Assembly (NCBI GenBank): GCA_009698815.1
Contig: WLPJ01000001.1
Location: 93,567 to 157,566 of the forward strand
Length of the DNA stretch: 64,000 nucleotides
Direction: 5' to 3'
Source: Actinomycetota bacterium
GTDB taxonomy: Bacteria; Actinomycetota; Actinomycetes; Nanopelagicales; Nanopelagicaceae
Every line of letters starts with the position of its first letter. The first letter of the stretch is position 1. Both the position numbers and the translations under genes were made by a program. Below, in pieces: positions 1 through 10,073 of the stretch. A model generated the notes under the pieces. The model did no database searches. It saw nothing but the letters and a program-made list of their open reading frames with translations, and had not been told where the DNA came from.

Positions 1-64
1 CTAAGTTTTCTGTAGATAAGAAACCAAGAGAAATTTCAGAGATAAAAGGAGATGTGGAGTAGCA

Positions 65-745
65 ATGTCAAAGGCAAAGAATCCAGCAGGCGGAAAAGAT
101 AACTTCACTCGCAATTTAGTGATTGCAGTTGTCGTCGGTGTCGTCTTGATCATGCTTGTTCCAACTTTACTTTCCAAGCAGACAGATACCAGCGCGGCGA
201 TTCCTGCTAGCGTCTCGGCCGAAGATGGATATGGAATTGTCTTTAATAAAGAGTTAACTGGTGCGCCTTTTATCGAAATTTATGAGGATTTACAGTGCCC
301 AGCGTGTGCTCGTTTCGAAAGCATTGCTGGTGAATACATTGAAGAACTTATTACGACCAAGAAAGCAAAAATTGCTTTCCACACGCTCTCATTCCTGGGC
401 GGGGAATCACAGATCGCCGCTAATGCCGCCGCATGCTCAGCCGATGAAGGAAAGTTCTTGCAACTTCATAAAACTCTATTTGCTAACCAGCCAAGTGAAA
501 ACTCAGGTGCATGGACATCTTCTTATTTCTCAACTCTTGGTCTCGGTCTTGGCATCTCTAGTCCTGAATATGACAAATGTGTTTCTAGCAATAAATATAT
601 GGGTTGGGTAAAGAACGTGGCCGACGAAGGTGCAAAACGCAACATCAACTCAACTCCAACAATATTCATCAATGGAAAAGAAATTGATCGTGAAAGAGCC
701 TACGCAAGTTTGGCTGAATTCATGCTCGCCATCGAAAAAGCGTAG
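65..745 (+). CDS. DsbA-family thioredoxin-like protein, membrane anchored
   Basis: This is a 226-residue protein with a short basic N-terminus, one membrane segment at about residues 17-36, and an extracytoplasmic thioredoxin-fold domain of the DSBA/Thioredoxin_4 type. The active site is C78-P-A-C81 after the strand IEIYEDLQ, and a cis-proline motif STPTIF follows near residue 195. Two further cysteines lie between them. The family makes or isomerises disulfides in exported proteins; the actual redox direction cannot be read from the sequence. AGGAG lies about ten bases before the ATG. The stop codon is two bases before lgt, so the two genes are probably co-transcribed and both act on exported proteins. 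No VKOR partner is visible in the window. Confidence 0.88.
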   Translation: MSKAKNPAGGKDNFTRNLVIAVVVGVVLIMLVPTLLSKQTDTSAAIPASVSAEDGYGIVFNKELTGAPFIEIYEDLQCPACARFESIAGEYIEELITTKKAKIAFHTLSFLGGESQIAANAAACSADEGKFLQLHKTLFANQPSENSGAWTSSYFSTLGLGLGISSPEYDKCVSSNKYMGWVKNVADEGAKRNINSTPTIFINGKEIDRERAYASLAEFMLAIEKA

Positions 746-747
746 CC

Positions 748-1587
748 ATGATTAAGTCGATACCGACTCCGACTCTGTCGCAGGTTGCTATCGGCCCACT
801 TATATTTCATTTTTATGCACTCTGCATAATTGCGGGTATCGCCCTGGCCATTTGGCTGGGGGATAAGCGGCTAATTTCTGCAGGTGCCAAGCAAGGACTG
901 CAACTAAAGGGAGTGGTCTCGGAAGTTGCAGTAATTGCGGTGCCAGCTGGAATTATTGGTGGGCGTCTCTATCACGTAATAACCACGCCAGATCAATACT
1001 TTGGATCGAACGGTGATCTGCTCGCAATCTTGAAGATTTGGAATGGCGGTCTCGGTATTTGGGGCGCTATCGCACTTGGTGTACTTGGTGCGCTGATTTC
1101 ATATCGCAGATTGCGCAAAGAAATGGAGTTGCCAAGTTTTGCAGTTTTTCTAGATGCGCTAGCTCCGGGAATTCTATTTGCGCAAGCCATCGGTCGTTTC
1201 GGCAATTGGTTTAATGCAGAACTATTTGGCCGACCACTTGATACTTGGTGGGGGCTGGAAATTCCATATAAATATCGGCCGCGTGGGTATGGACTTGTCG
1301 AAACATTTCATCCGACATTTCTATATGAAGCGATCTGGAGCTCAGTCTTAGCGATTGTTCTGATCATCCTTGGAAAACGATGGGCAAGCGGTGCAACATT
1401 TGCAATTTATATCGCGGGATATTCGCTCGGCCGCTTCTTTATCGAAGGTTTACGAATAGATGCTGCTCAAGATATTGGTGGTCTGCGGCTTAACCAATGG
1501 ACCAGTATTGCCATCATATTCCTAGGTTTATTCCTTTTTTATCGGCTACAGCGCAAGCCACCAATACTTATTACCGAAGAAAAATAA
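748..1587 (+). CDS. lgt: Prolipoprotein diacylglyceryl transferase
   Basis: This 279-residue polytopic membrane protein moves diacylglycerol from phosphatidylglycerol to the lipobox cysteine of prolipoproteins, the first step of lipoprotein maturation. The Lgt signature GRFGNWFNAELFGRP is at about residues 149-163. The late GRFFIEGLR motif supplies the conserved Arg and Glu near the C-terminus. The segment corresponding to the HGGL motif of the E. coli enzyme reads GGLGIWG here, without the histidine; I recall this as usual for actinobacterial Lgt. It starts two bases after the DsbA-like gene. The only obvious substrate-binding lipoprotein candidate in this window, LivK, has no lipobox, so its substrates must be encoded elsewhere. 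Confidence 0.95.
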   Translation: MIKSIPTPTLSQVAIGPLIFHFYALCIIAGIALAIWLGDKRLISAGAKQGLQLKGVVSEVAVIAVPAGIIGGRLYHVITTPDQYFGSNGDLLAILKIWNGGLGIWGAIALGVLGALISYRRLRKEMELPSFAVFLDALAPGILFAQAIGRFGNWFNAELFGRPLDTWWGLEIPYKYRPRGYGLVETFHPTFLYEAIWSSVLAIVLIILGKRWASGATFAIYIAGYSLGRFFIEGLRIDAAQDIGGLRLNQWTSIAIIFLGLFLFYRLQRKPPILITEEK

Positions 1588-1598
1588 TCGATATCAGG

Positions 1599-1604
1599 TA
1601 GGCT
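1599..1604 (+). promoter_or_regulatory. -10 box TAGGCT before the VIT gene (leaderless candidate)
   Basis: TAGGCT matches TANNNT and ends six bases before the ATG. No Shine-Dalgarno is present. Transcription would begin at or next to the start codon. There is no clear -35 hexamer. Confidence 0.4.
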
Positions 1605-1610
1605 CAGCAC

Positions 1611-2333
1611 ATGGCACTAGAAGATGTATACCAACGCAATCTGCATCACCGCAGTCACAGAGCGGGATGGTTGCGTGCTGCCGTACTAGGTGCAAATGAT
1701 GGTTTAGTTTCGACCGCATCCTTAATGATTGGTATTACTGCAGCGAAAATTGGCGGCGCCGATTCGCAAGCGTTTCTTGTGACAGCAGGTGCTGCCGGAA
1801 TTGTTGCTGGAGCAATGTCTATGGCAGTTGGCGAATATGTTTCAGTGCGTTCTCAGAATGATATTGAAGAGTCAGATCGGCTTCTTGAGATTGAGCATCT
1901 AAAGGTTGATCCAGAAGCAGAGTTGCTCGAACTACAACAGATTTATATTAGTCGTGGGCTAAATTCTGACCTGGCGCTGCAAGTTGCAACTGCCATGCAT
2001 GAACGTGATCCGCTAGAAGCGCATTTACGCGATGAGCTTGGACAATTTGCACATACCAAAGCGCGTCCCGTGCAGGCCGCGGTTGCATCTGCTGCCGCAT
2101 TTACATCAGGTGGCTTAATTCCATTTGCTGGTGCATTTGCCCCAACGACTGGCCAGGTGGCACTTAGCATCGTTGGGTTTACGGTAATTGGTTTGTTCTT
2201 TACTGGAATTATTAGCGCTAAAACCGCTGGATCAAAGATTCTGGCCCCAACCCTGCGCGTAATCCTGGGCGGTTGCATCGGAATGGCAATCACCGCGGGC
2301 ATCGGCCAGATTCTGCATGTGAGCGGTATCTAA
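1611..2333 (+). CDS. VIT1/CCC1-family transporter (probably iron or manganese)
   Basis: The protein has 240 residues. An N-terminal pair of membrane helices includes LGANDGLVST and GAMSMAVGEYVSVRSQ, both hallmarks of the VIT1/CCC1 family of Fe2+/Mn2+ transporters. A cytosolic, Glu-rich helical segment lies at about residues 80-140, where family members bind metal. Three more hydrophobic segments complete the five-helix fold. The gene stands alone, 23 bases after lgt, with its own -10 box directly before the start. The likely role is export of excess ferrous iron or manganese from the cytosol. Substrate choice cannot be decided from sequence. An inverted repeat lies downstream, before gltB. 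Confidence 0.88.
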   Translation: MALEDVYQRNLHHRSHRAGWLRAAVLGANDGLVSTASLMIGITAAKIGGADSQAFLVTAGAAGIVAGAMSMAVGEYVSVRSQNDIEESDRLLEIEHLKVDPEAELLELQQIYISRGLNSDLALQVATAMHERDPLEAHLRDELGQFAHTKARPVQAAVASAAAFTSGGLIPFAGAFAPTTGQVALSIVGFTVIGLFFTGIISAKTAGSKILAPTLRVILGGCIGMAITAGIGQILHVSGI

Positions 2334-2402
2334 CTCACATCCGCTTAAAACCACGCTTTCGGTATGCCCAATTGGTCTATCTATTGCTACCCTTTTGCCT
2401 TA

Positions 2403-2422
2403 CGACGATCTGCGGATCGTTG
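2403..2422. repeat. Inverted repeat upstream of gltB
   Basis: CGACGATC and GATCGTTG can pair over eight positions (one G-U) around a TGCG loop. No T-run follows, so it is a poor terminator. It lies about 65 bases before gltB and could be an operator or a leader hairpin. Confidence 0.4.
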
Positions 2423-2485
2423 ATCTTTAGGGCCAAAGTTGTCCCTCACTAAATTTCAAGTGTGGACAACAGGAGTGTGAATCAG

Positions 2486-5400
2486 ATGGTCCTTGCATCT
2501 AATTATCCAGCACGTGTTGGTCTTTACGACCCAGCAAATGAGCATGATGCATGCGGTGTTGCAATGGTTGCCACGCTTAAGAAAATTGCAACCCACGACA
2601 TTGTTGCTAAAGCGCTAACTGCTTTACGCAACATGGAACACCGTGGCGCATCTGGTGCCGAACCAGACAGTGGTGACGGAGCGGGAATTTTAATTCGGGT
2701 CCCAGATACTTTTTATCGCGCGGTTGTCGGGTTTGATCTTCCCGCAGAAGGCTCGTATGCAACAGGTATTGCATTCATCGCCCAAGGCGCCGAAGTTCGT
2801 GATGAAATCTCCAAGATTGCAGCGCAAGAAGGTCTTGTCGTATTAGGTTGGCGCGAGCTTCCAATTGATTCAACTTCACTTGGTCAGACTGCGTTATCTG
2901 TAATGCCAAAGTTTGAACAACTCTTTCTGGCGGGTAAGAATAAAGAAAGTGGAATTGAGTTAGACCGTTTAACTTTTTGCTTGCGAAAGCGTGCCGAGCA
3001 CGCACTTGAGCTTTACTTCTCTTCCCTCTCATCTCAAACAATTGTCTACAAGGGAATGCTTACCACCGGTCAGCTTGAAGAATTCTTCCCTGACCTAAGT
3101 GACGAACGTGTCGTGTCGCCTTTAGCGCTTGTGCATTCACGTTTTTCTACCAATACATTTCCATCATGGCCGCTGGCCCACCCTTACCGATTTATTGCCC
3201 ACAATGGTGAAATTAACACTGTAAAAGGTAACCGCAACTGGATGCGCGCGCGCGAATCTTTGTTAGCCAGTGAACTAATTCCAGGTGACTTGAATCGGTT
3301 ATTTCCAATCGTGGAAATGTCGGGTAGTGATTCAGCATCCTTTGATGAAGTTCTAGAACTTCTCTATCTTGGTGGACGCTCACTTCCACATTCAGTTTTG
3401 ATGATGATTCCGGAAGCTTGGGAGAATCACACAACTATGTCGCAGAAGCGACGTGATTTTTATGCCTTCCACGCATCTCTAATGGAGCCTTGGGATGGAC
3501 CAGCCTGTGTCACATTTACCGATGGTCATCAAGTCGGCGCCGTACTTGATCGCAATGGACTTCGTCCGTCGCGTTTTTGGGTTACCGATGATGGGCTAGT
3601 TGTACTTGCATCTGAAGTTGGCGTATTAGATTTTCCTGCAGAAAAGATCGTTCGCAAGGGTCGCCTGCAACCAGGCAAGATGTTCTTAGTAGATATTGAA
3701 GCTGGTCGAATCATTGAAGATGATGAGATTAAAGATTCCTTAGCAGATAGCGCTCCTTATGGGCAGTGGCTTGAAGCGGGAATGATAATGCTAAGTGATC
3801 TTCCTTCCAGAGAACATATTGTCTATCCACACTCATCGGTTGTGCGTCGCCAACGTGCCTTCGGATACACCGAAGAAGAGTTACGTATTTTATTAACGCC
3901 GATGGCGAAAAACGGTATGGAAGCGTTGGGCTCTATGGGAACTGATTCTCCAATAGCAGCGCTATCTGAGAAACCACGTTTGTTATTTGATTACTTCTCA
4001 CAACTTTTCGCACAAGTTACTAATCCGCCTCTTGATGCTATTCGTGAAGAATTAGTGACAAGTCTGGGCGGCTCTATTGGACCAGAACACAATTTATTAG
4101 ACCCGGGTCCAGAATCCTGCCGTCAAATATCTTTAGCATTCCCAGTTATTGATAATGATGAGTTATCAAAGATCATTCACGTAAATGCTGATGATGAGTA
4201 CCCAGAGTTAGAAGCCTATGTTGTGCGCGGACTCTTTCCGGTTTCGGGTGATGGAAATACTTTGCAGACTCGTTTGGAGGAAATTAAACGCGAAGTATCT
4301 GGCGCAATCGCAGCGGGTGCTCACATAATCGTTCTCTCTGATCGCAATGGAGATGCTGAGGATGCTCCCATCCCATCACTCCTACTCACCGCCGCCGTTC
4401 ATCATCATTTGATCCGTGAAAAAACTCGCACCAAGGTTGGACTAGTCGTTGAGGCCGGAGATGTTCGAGAAGTTCACCATGTCGCTCTTCTAATTGGTTA
4501 TGGCGCAGCTGCGGTAAATCCATACCTAGCCATGGAATCGGCTGAAGATTTGGTACTTCAAGGAGTTATAACCGGAATAACACCGGAAAAGGCAGTTCAC
4601 AATTTGATCAAGAGCCTTGGTAAGGGTGTTCTCAAAGTCATGTCGAAGATGGGTATTTCAACAATCGCTTCTTACACCGGCGCGCAAGTTTTTGAAGCCA
4701 TCGGATTAGCGCAAGAAGTTGTTGACGAATATTTTGTGGGAACTACATCTCGCTTAGGTGGAATAAGTTTGGACTTAATCGCCGAGGAAACTATCGCCCG
4801 ACACCACATCGCTTATCCACCGGGCGGAGAAATTCCAGGAAGTAAGCGCCTACCAATTGGTGGCGAATATCAGTGGCGCCGCGATGGCGAACCACATTTA
4901 TTTAATCCTGAGACAGTTTTTGCTTTGCAGCATTCCACTCGTTCAAAGCGCTATGACATCTTTAAGCGCTACACCAGCAAAGTTGACCAACAAAGTAAAT
5001 CTTTAATGACCTTACGTGGGCTCTTTGCATTTAAAGATGCAGAACGTCCTGCGATATCAATCGATGAGGTAGAGCCAATCTCTGAGATCATGAAACGTTT
5101 TTCAACAGGTGCGATGTCATACGGTTCAATTTCGCAAGAAGCCCATGAAACTTTAGCTATCGCCATGAACCGGTTGGGCGCTAAGTCCAACACTGGTGAG
5201 GGTGGAGAAGATCCAGAGCGATATATAGCAATGGAGAATGGCGATTCCAAGCGAAGTGCAATTAAGCAGGTCGCGAGCGGTCGATTTGGTGTGACAAGTG
5301 ATTACTTGGTAAATGCCGATGATATTCAAATAAAGATTGCGCAAGGGGCGAAACCTGGCGAAGGTGGCCAATTACCTGGCAACAAGGTTTATCCCTGGAT

Positions 5401-7003
5401 TGCAAAAGTTCGCTACTCAACTCCAGGTGTGGGGCTAATTTCACCTCCTCCACATCATGATATTTATTCCATCGAAGATTTAGCACAGCTAATTCATGAT
5501 TTAAAAAATGCCAATAAGAATGCGCGCATCCATGTGAAGTTAGTTGCTGAAGTCGGCGTCGGAACAGTTGCGGCAGGCGTATCTAAAGCACACGCCGATG
5601 TTGTCCTCATATCTGGTCACGATGGTGGAACCGGCGCTTCACCACTTACTTCGCTCAAGCATGCTGGTGCGCCTTGGGAACTCGGCCTGGCCGAAACACA
5701 ACAGACGCTATTGCTAAACGGCTTGCGCGATCGCATCGTTGTTCAAGCAGATGGCCAATTAAAGACTGGCCGCGATGTTGTTATTGCAGCGCTCCTTGGC
5801 GCCGAGGAATATGGTTTTGCAACTGCGCCACTAGTTGTCTCAGGATGCGTAATGATGCGCGTCTGTCATTTAGATACTTGCCCAGTCGGTGTTGCCACGC
5901 AAAATCCAGAGTTGCGTAAGAAATTTACCGGTAAGCCAGAGTTTGTAGAAACTTTCTTTGAATATATCGCCGAGGAAGTCCGCGAGATTTTGGCGCAGCT
6001 CGGTATGCGCACATTGCAAGAGGCTATCGGTCGCGTTGAATTTCTTGATACTCGTGATGCGGTAAACCACTGGAAGGCAAGTGGGTTGGATCTGGCTCCG
6101 CTATTGGTCCGCCCAGATGTTGATTCACCTTTATATCGCACAACTTTTCAAGATCATGGGCTTGCCGCTGCCCTCGATAATCAATTGATCTCACTTGCTT
6201 CGGCCGCTTTAGAAAATGGTGAGCCAGTTCGTATTGATCTTCCGGTTCGTAACGTGAACCGAACAGTCGGAACAATGTTGGGAGCAGAAGTCACTCGTCG
6301 TTATGGGGCAGATGGCCTGCCGGCTGGAACTATTGATGTGACACTTCATGGCTCTGCTGGACAATCACTTGGCGCGTTCCTGCCACGTGGTGTCGCTATC
6401 CGTCTTTATGGAGATAGCAATGACTATGTTGGCAAGGGAATTTCTGGCGGGCGAGTAGTCCTGCGCCCTGATGAGCGCGCCGTTTTTGCATCCAATGAAA
6501 ACGTAATTGCTGGAAATGTAATTGGCTACGGAGCAACTTCCGGTGAAATATTTATTCGCGGGCTAGTGGGTGAGCGATTCTGCGTTCGAAACTCAGGAGC
6601 CACCGCTGTTGTTGAGGGAATCGGCGATCATGGTTGTGAATACATGACAGGTGGCGCAGTTGTTGTTCTTGGCCGCACTGGTCGCAACTTTGCAGCTGGC
6701 ATGTCCGGTGGTCGCGCATTCGTTCTCGATTTGATTCCAGCACTTGTGAACTCCGAGATGGTGGATATTTTGGCCATTCCAGAAGATCAGAAAGAGGCGC
6801 TTAAGAGTTATGTTTCTGCATTCCATGCCGAAACTGGTTCAGAAGTTGCATCACAATTATTAAAGGATTGGCCTGCATCGCTAAACCGGTTCTCGCTAGT
6901 GATGCCGCGTGATTATGCGCGAGTACTAAAGGCAATTGAGCGAGCAAATAAAGATGGCTTACCAGTTGATCAATATGTGATGGAGGTTGCAGCAAATGGC
7001 TGA
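2486..7003 (+). CDS. gltB: Glutamate synthase [NADPH], large subunit
   Basis: GltB converts glutamine plus 2-oxoglutarate to two glutamates, with GltD supplying electrons. From the ATG it has 1505 residues. The class-II glutamine amidotransferase domain begins at Cys23 (HDACGVAM) after a short propeptide. The FMN domain follows, with the 3Fe-4S cysteines in [12 protein letters not shown], and a C-terminal GXGXG beta-helix includes [20 protein letters not shown]. The ORF track opens at GTG 2462. I prefer ATG 2486 because AGGAG sits ten bases before it, while the upstream GTG has no ribosome-binding site. The stop overlaps the gltD start. Length and motifs are complete. Confidence 0.96.
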   Translation: MVLASNYPARVGLYDPANEHDACGVAMVATLKKIATHDIVAKALTALRNMEHRGASGAEPDSGDGAGILIRVPDTFYRAVVGFDLPAEGSYATGIAFIAQGAEVRDEISKIAAQEGLVVLGWRELPIDSTSLGQTALSVMPKFEQLFLAGKNKESGIELDRLTFCLRKRAEHALELYFSSLSSQTIVYKGMLTTGQLEEFFPDLSDERVVSPLALVHSRFSTNTFPSWPLAHPYRFIAHNGEINTVKGNRNWMRARESLLASELIPGDLNRLFPIVEMSGSDSASFDEVLELLYLGGRSLPHSVLMMIPEAWENHTTMSQKRRDFYAFHASLMEPWDGPACVTFTDGHQVGAVLDRNGLRPSRFWVTDDGLVVLASEVGVLDFPAEKIVRKGRLQPGKMFLVDIEAGRIIEDDEIKDSLADSAPYGQWLEAGMIMLSDLPSREHIVYPHSSVVRRQRAFGYTEEELRILLTPMAKNGMEALGSMGTDSPIAALSEKPRLLFDYFSQLFAQVTNPPLDAIREELVTSLGGSIGPEHNLLDPGPESCRQISLAFPVIDNDELSKIIHVNADDEYPELEAYVVRGLFPVSGDGNTLQTRLEEIKREVSGAIAAGAHIIVLSDRNGDAEDAPIPSLLLTAAVHHHLIREKTRTKVGLVVEAGDVREVHHVALLIGYGAAAVNPYLAMESAEDLVLQGVITGITPEKAVHNLIKSLGKGVLKVMSKMGISTIASYTGAQVFEAIGLAQEVVDEYFVGTTSRLGGISLDLIAEETIARHHIAYPPGGEIPGSKRLPIGGEYQWRRDGEPHLFNPETVFALQHSTRSKRYDIFKRYTSKVDQQSKSLMTLRGLFAFKDAERPAISIDEVEPISEIMKRFSTGAMSYGSISQEAHETLAIAMNRLGAKSNTGEGGEDPERYIAMENGDSKRSAIKQVASGRFGVTSDYLVNADDIQIKIAQGAKPGEGGQLPGNKVYPWIAKVRYSTPGVGLISPPPHHDIYSIEDLAQLIHDLKNANKNARIHVKLVAEVGVGTVAAGVSKAHADVVLISGHDGGTGASPLTSLKHAGAPWELGLAETQQTLLLNGLRDRIVVQADGQLKTGRDVVIAALLGAEEYGFATAPLVVSGCVMMRVCHLDTCPVGVATQNPELRKKFTGKPEFVETFFEYIAEEVREILAQLGMRTLQEAIGRVEFLDTRDAVNHWKASGLDLAPLLVRPDVDSPLYRTTFQDHGLAAALDNQLISLASAALENGEPVRIDLPVRNVNRTVGTMLGAEVTRRYGADGLPAGTIDVTLHGSAGQSLGAFLPRGVAIRLYGDSNDYVGKGISGGRVVLRPDERAVFASNENVIAGNVIGYGATSGEIFIRGLVGERFCVRNSGATAVVEGIGDHGCEYMTGGAVVVLGRTGRNFAAGMSGGRAFVLDLIPALVNSEMVDILAIPEDQKEALKSYVSAFHAETGSEVASQLLKDWPASLNRFSLVMPRDYARVLKAIERANKDGLPVDQYVMEVAANG

Positions 7004-8450
7004 TCCAAAGGGATTTATGACAACTCCACGTGAATTGCCAAAGCGTCGACCAATCGATGTCCGCATTCAAGATTGGAAGGAAGTCTATGAACCGCAAGGC
7101 CTGGAGCATCTGCAGAAACAAGCAGGGCGTTGCATGGATTGCGGAATTCCTTTCTGTCACGAAGGTTGCCCGCTCGGAAATCTAATTCCGGAATGGAACG
7201 ATTTAATGTGGCGCGGCGATAAGGAAGAAGCGATGGATCGACTTCACGCCACAAATAACTTCCCAGAATTTACTGGTCGCCTCTGTCCAGCACCTTGCGA
7301 AACTGCCTGCGTGGTAGCCATTAACGCGGACGCAGTAACAATTAAGCAAATAGAACTACGCACCATTGAAGAAGCCTTTAGCGCCGGAAATGTAAAACCG
7401 TTGCCGCCAGATCGCCTGACTGGCAAGACCGTTGCAGTCATTGGTTCTGGTCCTGCAGGTTTAGCAGCCGCACAACAGCTGACTCGCGCCGGACATACAG
7501 TTGTCGTGTACGAGCGCGCAGATAAAATTGGTGGACTTCTGCGCTATGGAATTCCAGAGTTTAAAATGGAGAAGAGCGTTCTTGATCGCCGTCTAAACCA
7601 AATGGAGAAAGAAGGCACTCGTTTCCGCCCAGGAGTAAATGTGGGAGTTGAGTTAACTGGAGCTGATCTACGTAGAAAATACAATGCGATAGTCCTAGCA
7701 ATCGGTGCTACGCAATGGCGCGACTTGCAAATTAAGGGCCGCGAAAATAAAGGCGTTTATCAAGCGATGGAATTCTTGCCTTGGGGAAATAAGCAAGCTC
7801 TCGGAGAAGTTACCAATCCAGATATAAATGTTGCGGGCAAGCACGTGGTGATTCTTGGTGGGGGAGATACTGGTGCCGATTGTTTAGGTACTTCTATCCG
7901 ACAAGGTGCTGCAAGTGTTACACAACTTGAGATTATGCCGCGTCCCACAGAAGAGCGACCAAGCGGACAACCTTGGCCAACTTATCCAATGATTTACCGT
8001 GTCTCATCTGCACACGAAGAACTTGATAACCGCATCTTCGCGGTTAGCACTGAAGAGTTCATCGGCGATGGCAATGGCAACCTCAAAGCGCTGAAAATAG
8101 TTGAGACAGAGTTTACTAATGGAAAGTTTGCACCGGTTCCAGGAACCGAAAAAGAGCTGCCTGCAGATTTTGTTTTCTTAGCGATGGGATTCACTGGTCC
8201 TGAAAAATCTGTACTCCTTGAACAACTTGAAGTTGAGTTAGATGATCGCGGAAATATTAAACGAGATGCAAATTATCAAAGCACCAGTGAGGGAGTCTTT
8301 GTGGCAGGAGATGCTGGCCGCGGACAATCTCTAATTGTCTGGGCGATCGCCGAAGGTCGTAGCGCTGCAGCGGGAGTCGATATACATCTGGAAGGTCAAA
8401 CGCAACTTCCTGCGCCAATTGAGCCAACTGATCGCTCTTTGGTGGTTTAA
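6996..8450 (+). CDS. gltD: Glutamate synthase, small (beta) subunit
   Basis: GltD oxidises NADPH and passes electrons through FAD and 4Fe-4S clusters to GltB. From ATG 6996 it has 484 residues. N-terminal cysteine motifs [14 protein letters not shown] and CPAPCETAC ligate the clusters. The FAD dinucleotide-binding motif is [15 protein letters not shown], the NADPH site is [12 protein letters not shown], and the C-terminal FAD motif is [16 protein letters not shown]. The ORF track opens at TTG 6987, but GGAGG lies ideally before ATG 6996, which overlaps the end of gltB by eight bases. The overlap indicates translational coupling of the two subunits. Confidence 0.96.
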   Translation: MADPKGFMTTPRELPKRRPIDVRIQDWKEVYEPQGLEHLQKQAGRCMDCGIPFCHEGCPLGNLIPEWNDLMWRGDKEEAMDRLHATNNFPEFTGRLCPAPCETACVVAINADAVTIKQIELRTIEEAFSAGNVKPLPPDRLTGKTVAVIGSGPAGLAAAQQLTRAGHTVVVYERADKIGGLLRYGIPEFKMEKSVLDRRLNQMEKEGTRFRPGVNVGVELTGADLRRKYNAIVLAIGATQWRDLQIKGRENKGVYQAMEFLPWGNKQALGEVTNPDINVAGKHVVILGGGDTGADCLGTSIRQGAASVTQLEIMPRPTEERPSGQPWPTYPMIYRVSSAHEELDNRIFAVSTEEFIGDGNGNLKALKIVETEFTNGKFAPVPGTEKELPADFVFLAMGFTGPEKSVLLEQLEVELDDRGNIKRDANYQSTSEGVFVAGDAGRGQSLIVWAIAEGRSAAAGVDIHLEGQTQLPAPIEPTDRSLVV

Positions 8451-8481
8451 ACCGATTTATTTCATTTAAATTCACGAGAAA

Positions 8482-8494
8482 AGTTCGACGAACT
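8482..8494. promoter_or_regulatory. Perfect palindrome upstream of pyk
   Basis: AGTTCGACGAACT has six-base arms around a single A. It sits just upstream of the -35 position for the proposed pyk promoter, where an activator or repressor would bind. The spacing is not that of a LexA box. Confidence 0.4.
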
Positions 8495-8517
8495 ATCCGG
8501 TAATAATGACGATTAGA

Positions 8518-8523
8518 TAAGGT
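8518..8523 (+). promoter_or_regulatory. -10 box TAAGGT before pyk (leaderless candidate)
   Basis: TAAGGT ends six bases before the pyk ATG. It could alternatively be read as a weak AAGGT ribosome-binding site, so the call is tentative. Confidence 0.35.
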
Positions 8524-8529
8524 AGCCAC

Positions 8530-9969
8530 ATGCGTCGCGCGAAGATTGTTTGCACAATGGGTCCAGCAGTTGATTCTCCAGAAAAAGTTCGGGAGTTAAT
8601 CGCAGCCGGCATGAATATGGCGCGGCTAAATCTTTCTCACGGCGGACATCCAGAGCATCAAGCGCGAATGGATCGCGTACGCGAAGCTGCCAAAGAGGCC
8701 GGCGTACCGATCGCGATCTTGGTTGATTTACAAGGTCCCAAGATTCGCTTAGCGAGATTTAAAGCAGGTCCACATGATTTGGTTCGTGGGGATATTTTCA
8801 CAATCACAACCGATGAAGTAGAAGGCACAAAGGACCGTGTTGGTACTACCTACAAAGGCCTACCGGGGGATTGCAAACCAGGAGATCGCATCCTGATCGA
8901 TGATGGAAAAGTAACTGTCGAAGTTGTTGAAGTAAAAGGCAACGATGTTGTTACAAAGGTGATCGAACCTGGCGCAGTAAGCAATAACAAGGGAATCAAT
9001 CTGCCGGGCGTTGCCGTTTCAGTCCCTGCGCTATCTGAAAAAGATATGGATGATCTGCGCTGGGGGCTAAAGGCCGGCGCTGATTTCATCGCCTTATCAT
9101 TTGTACGTAGCGCTGATGACATTGTCGATGTACACCGCATCATGGACGAAGTTGGGATTCGCATTCCAGTCATCGCAAAAATCGAAAAGCCGCAAGCCGT
9201 GGAAAATTTGCAGGGAATCGTAAACGCCTTCGATGGCATCATGGTTGCAAGAGGTGATCTGGGTGTGGAACTTCCTATTGAAGAAGTGCCTTTGGTACAA
9301 AAGCATTGCATCGAGTTAGCGCGCGAGGCTGCCAAGCCGGTAATTGTGGCGACGCAAATGTTGGATTCCATGATTACAAATTCCCGTCCGACTCGCGCCG
9401 AAGCAACAGATTGCGCCAATGCGGTGCTCGATGGTGCTGATGCTTTGATGCTTTCAGGTGAAACATCTGTCGGTGAATTTGCAATTGAAGCGGTGCAAAC
9501 TATGGCGCGCATTATTTCGCATACCGAACAAGGCGGCATGGACATGATTCGCCCAATGAAATCAACGCCAAAGACAAAAGGTGGCGCGATCACTAAGGCG
9601 GCAGCTGAGGTTGGTGCAATTGTTGGCGCAAAGTACCTTGTGACTTTTACACAATCTGGTGACTCGGCGCGACGCACTGCACGTTTGCGCTCACCAATTC
9701 CTATTTTGGCATTTACCCCAGAGATTGGAACCTATAACCGAATGGCCCTTGACTGGGGAGTAGAGCCTGAGTTAACGCCGGTGGTTAAACACACCGATGA
9801 AATGGTTATGCAAGCCGATACATTGTTATTAAGTACTAAGCGGTGCACTGAAGGCGAACTCGTTGTGATCGTCGCCGGATCTCCTCCTGGAATTCCGGGA
9901 TCAACTAATGCGATGCGCGTTCACCGCGTAGGCGATGCCGTGGGTGGCGCAGCTCCTGCTTACCGTTAA
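8530..9969 (+). CDS. pyk: Pyruvate kinase
   Basis: The enzyme converts phosphoenolpyruvate and ADP to pyruvate and ATP, the last step of glycolysis. The 479-residue length is usual for bacterial pyruvate kinase. Visible motifs are the N-terminal TMGPA start of the TIM barrel, LNLSHG, the substrate and metal site IAKIEKPQAVENL...MVARGDLGVELP, and the small C-terminal domain ending VAGSPPGIPGSTNAMRVHRVG. The gene is separated from gltD by 79 bases that contain a 13-base palindrome and a TANNNT box, so it probably has its own promoter. A tRNA gene begins 30 bases after its stop. No terminator is visible between pyk and that tRNA, so read-through is possible. Confidence 0.97.
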   Translation: MRRAKIVCTMGPAVDSPEKVRELIAAGMNMARLNLSHGGHPEHQARMDRVREAAKEAGVPIAILVDLQGPKIRLARFKAGPHDLVRGDIFTITTDEVEGTKDRVGTTYKGLPGDCKPGDRILIDDGKVTVEVVEVKGNDVVTKVIEPGAVSNNKGINLPGVAVSVPALSEKDMDDLRWGLKAGADFIALSFVRSADDIVDVHRIMDEVGIRIPVIAKIEKPQAVENLQGIVNAFDGIMVARGDLGVELPIEEVPLVQKHCIELAREAAKPVIVATQMLDSMITNSRPTRAEATDCANAVLDGADALMLSGETSVGEFAIEAVQTMARIISHTEQGGMDMIRPMKSTPKTKGGAITKAAAEVGAIVGAKYLVTFTQSGDSARRTARLRSPIPILAFTPEIGTYNRMALDWGVEPELTPVVKHTDEMVMQADTLLLSTKRCTEGELVVIVAGSPPGIPGSTNAMRVHRVGDAVGGAAPAYR

Positions 9970-9999
9970 GATTTGCTCTGAAAGTTAATAAGTAACAAC

Positions 10000-10072
10000 G
10001 CCTCGGTACTCCAACGGTAGAGAGGGCAGTCTCAAACACTGCATAGTGTCGGTTCGAATCCGACTCGAGGCA
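10000..10072 (+). tRNA. Atypical tRNA with CAA anticodon and short variable loop
   Basis: A full 73-base cloverleaf can be drawn. The acceptor stem GCCTCGG pairs with TCGAGGC (last pair G-U). The D stem CTCC/AGAG has three pairs plus a C-A mismatch. The anticodon stem is GCAGT/ACTGC with loop CTCAAAC, so the anticodon is CAA (Leu, codon UUG). The variable region ATAGT is only five bases. The T arm is GTCGG-TTCGAAT-CCGAC and the discriminator is A73. CCA is not encoded. Bacterial tRNA-Leu normally has a long class-II variable arm, so a class-I body with a leucine anticodon is unusual. The pdtaR ATG begins after a single C. It could be a true UUG-decoding tRNA-Leu or a tRNA-like regulatory element. 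Confidence 0.82.
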
Positions 10073-10073
10073 C

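Noticed and set aside
1-64. End of an upstream gene at the window edge
   Set aside because: All three frames close within a few codons and no product can be identified; only the ribosome-binding site of the first gene is clear.
8482-8494. LexA (SOS) box near pyk
   Set aside because: The actinobacterial box is CGAAC-N4-GTTCG; here the half-sites are in the opposite order with one central base.
8850-9677. 275-residue ORF antisense to pyk
   Set aside because: It lies wholly within a clear pyruvate kinase gene, has no recognisable motifs and a low-complexity Ser/Ala/Thr composition typical of antisense shadow frames.
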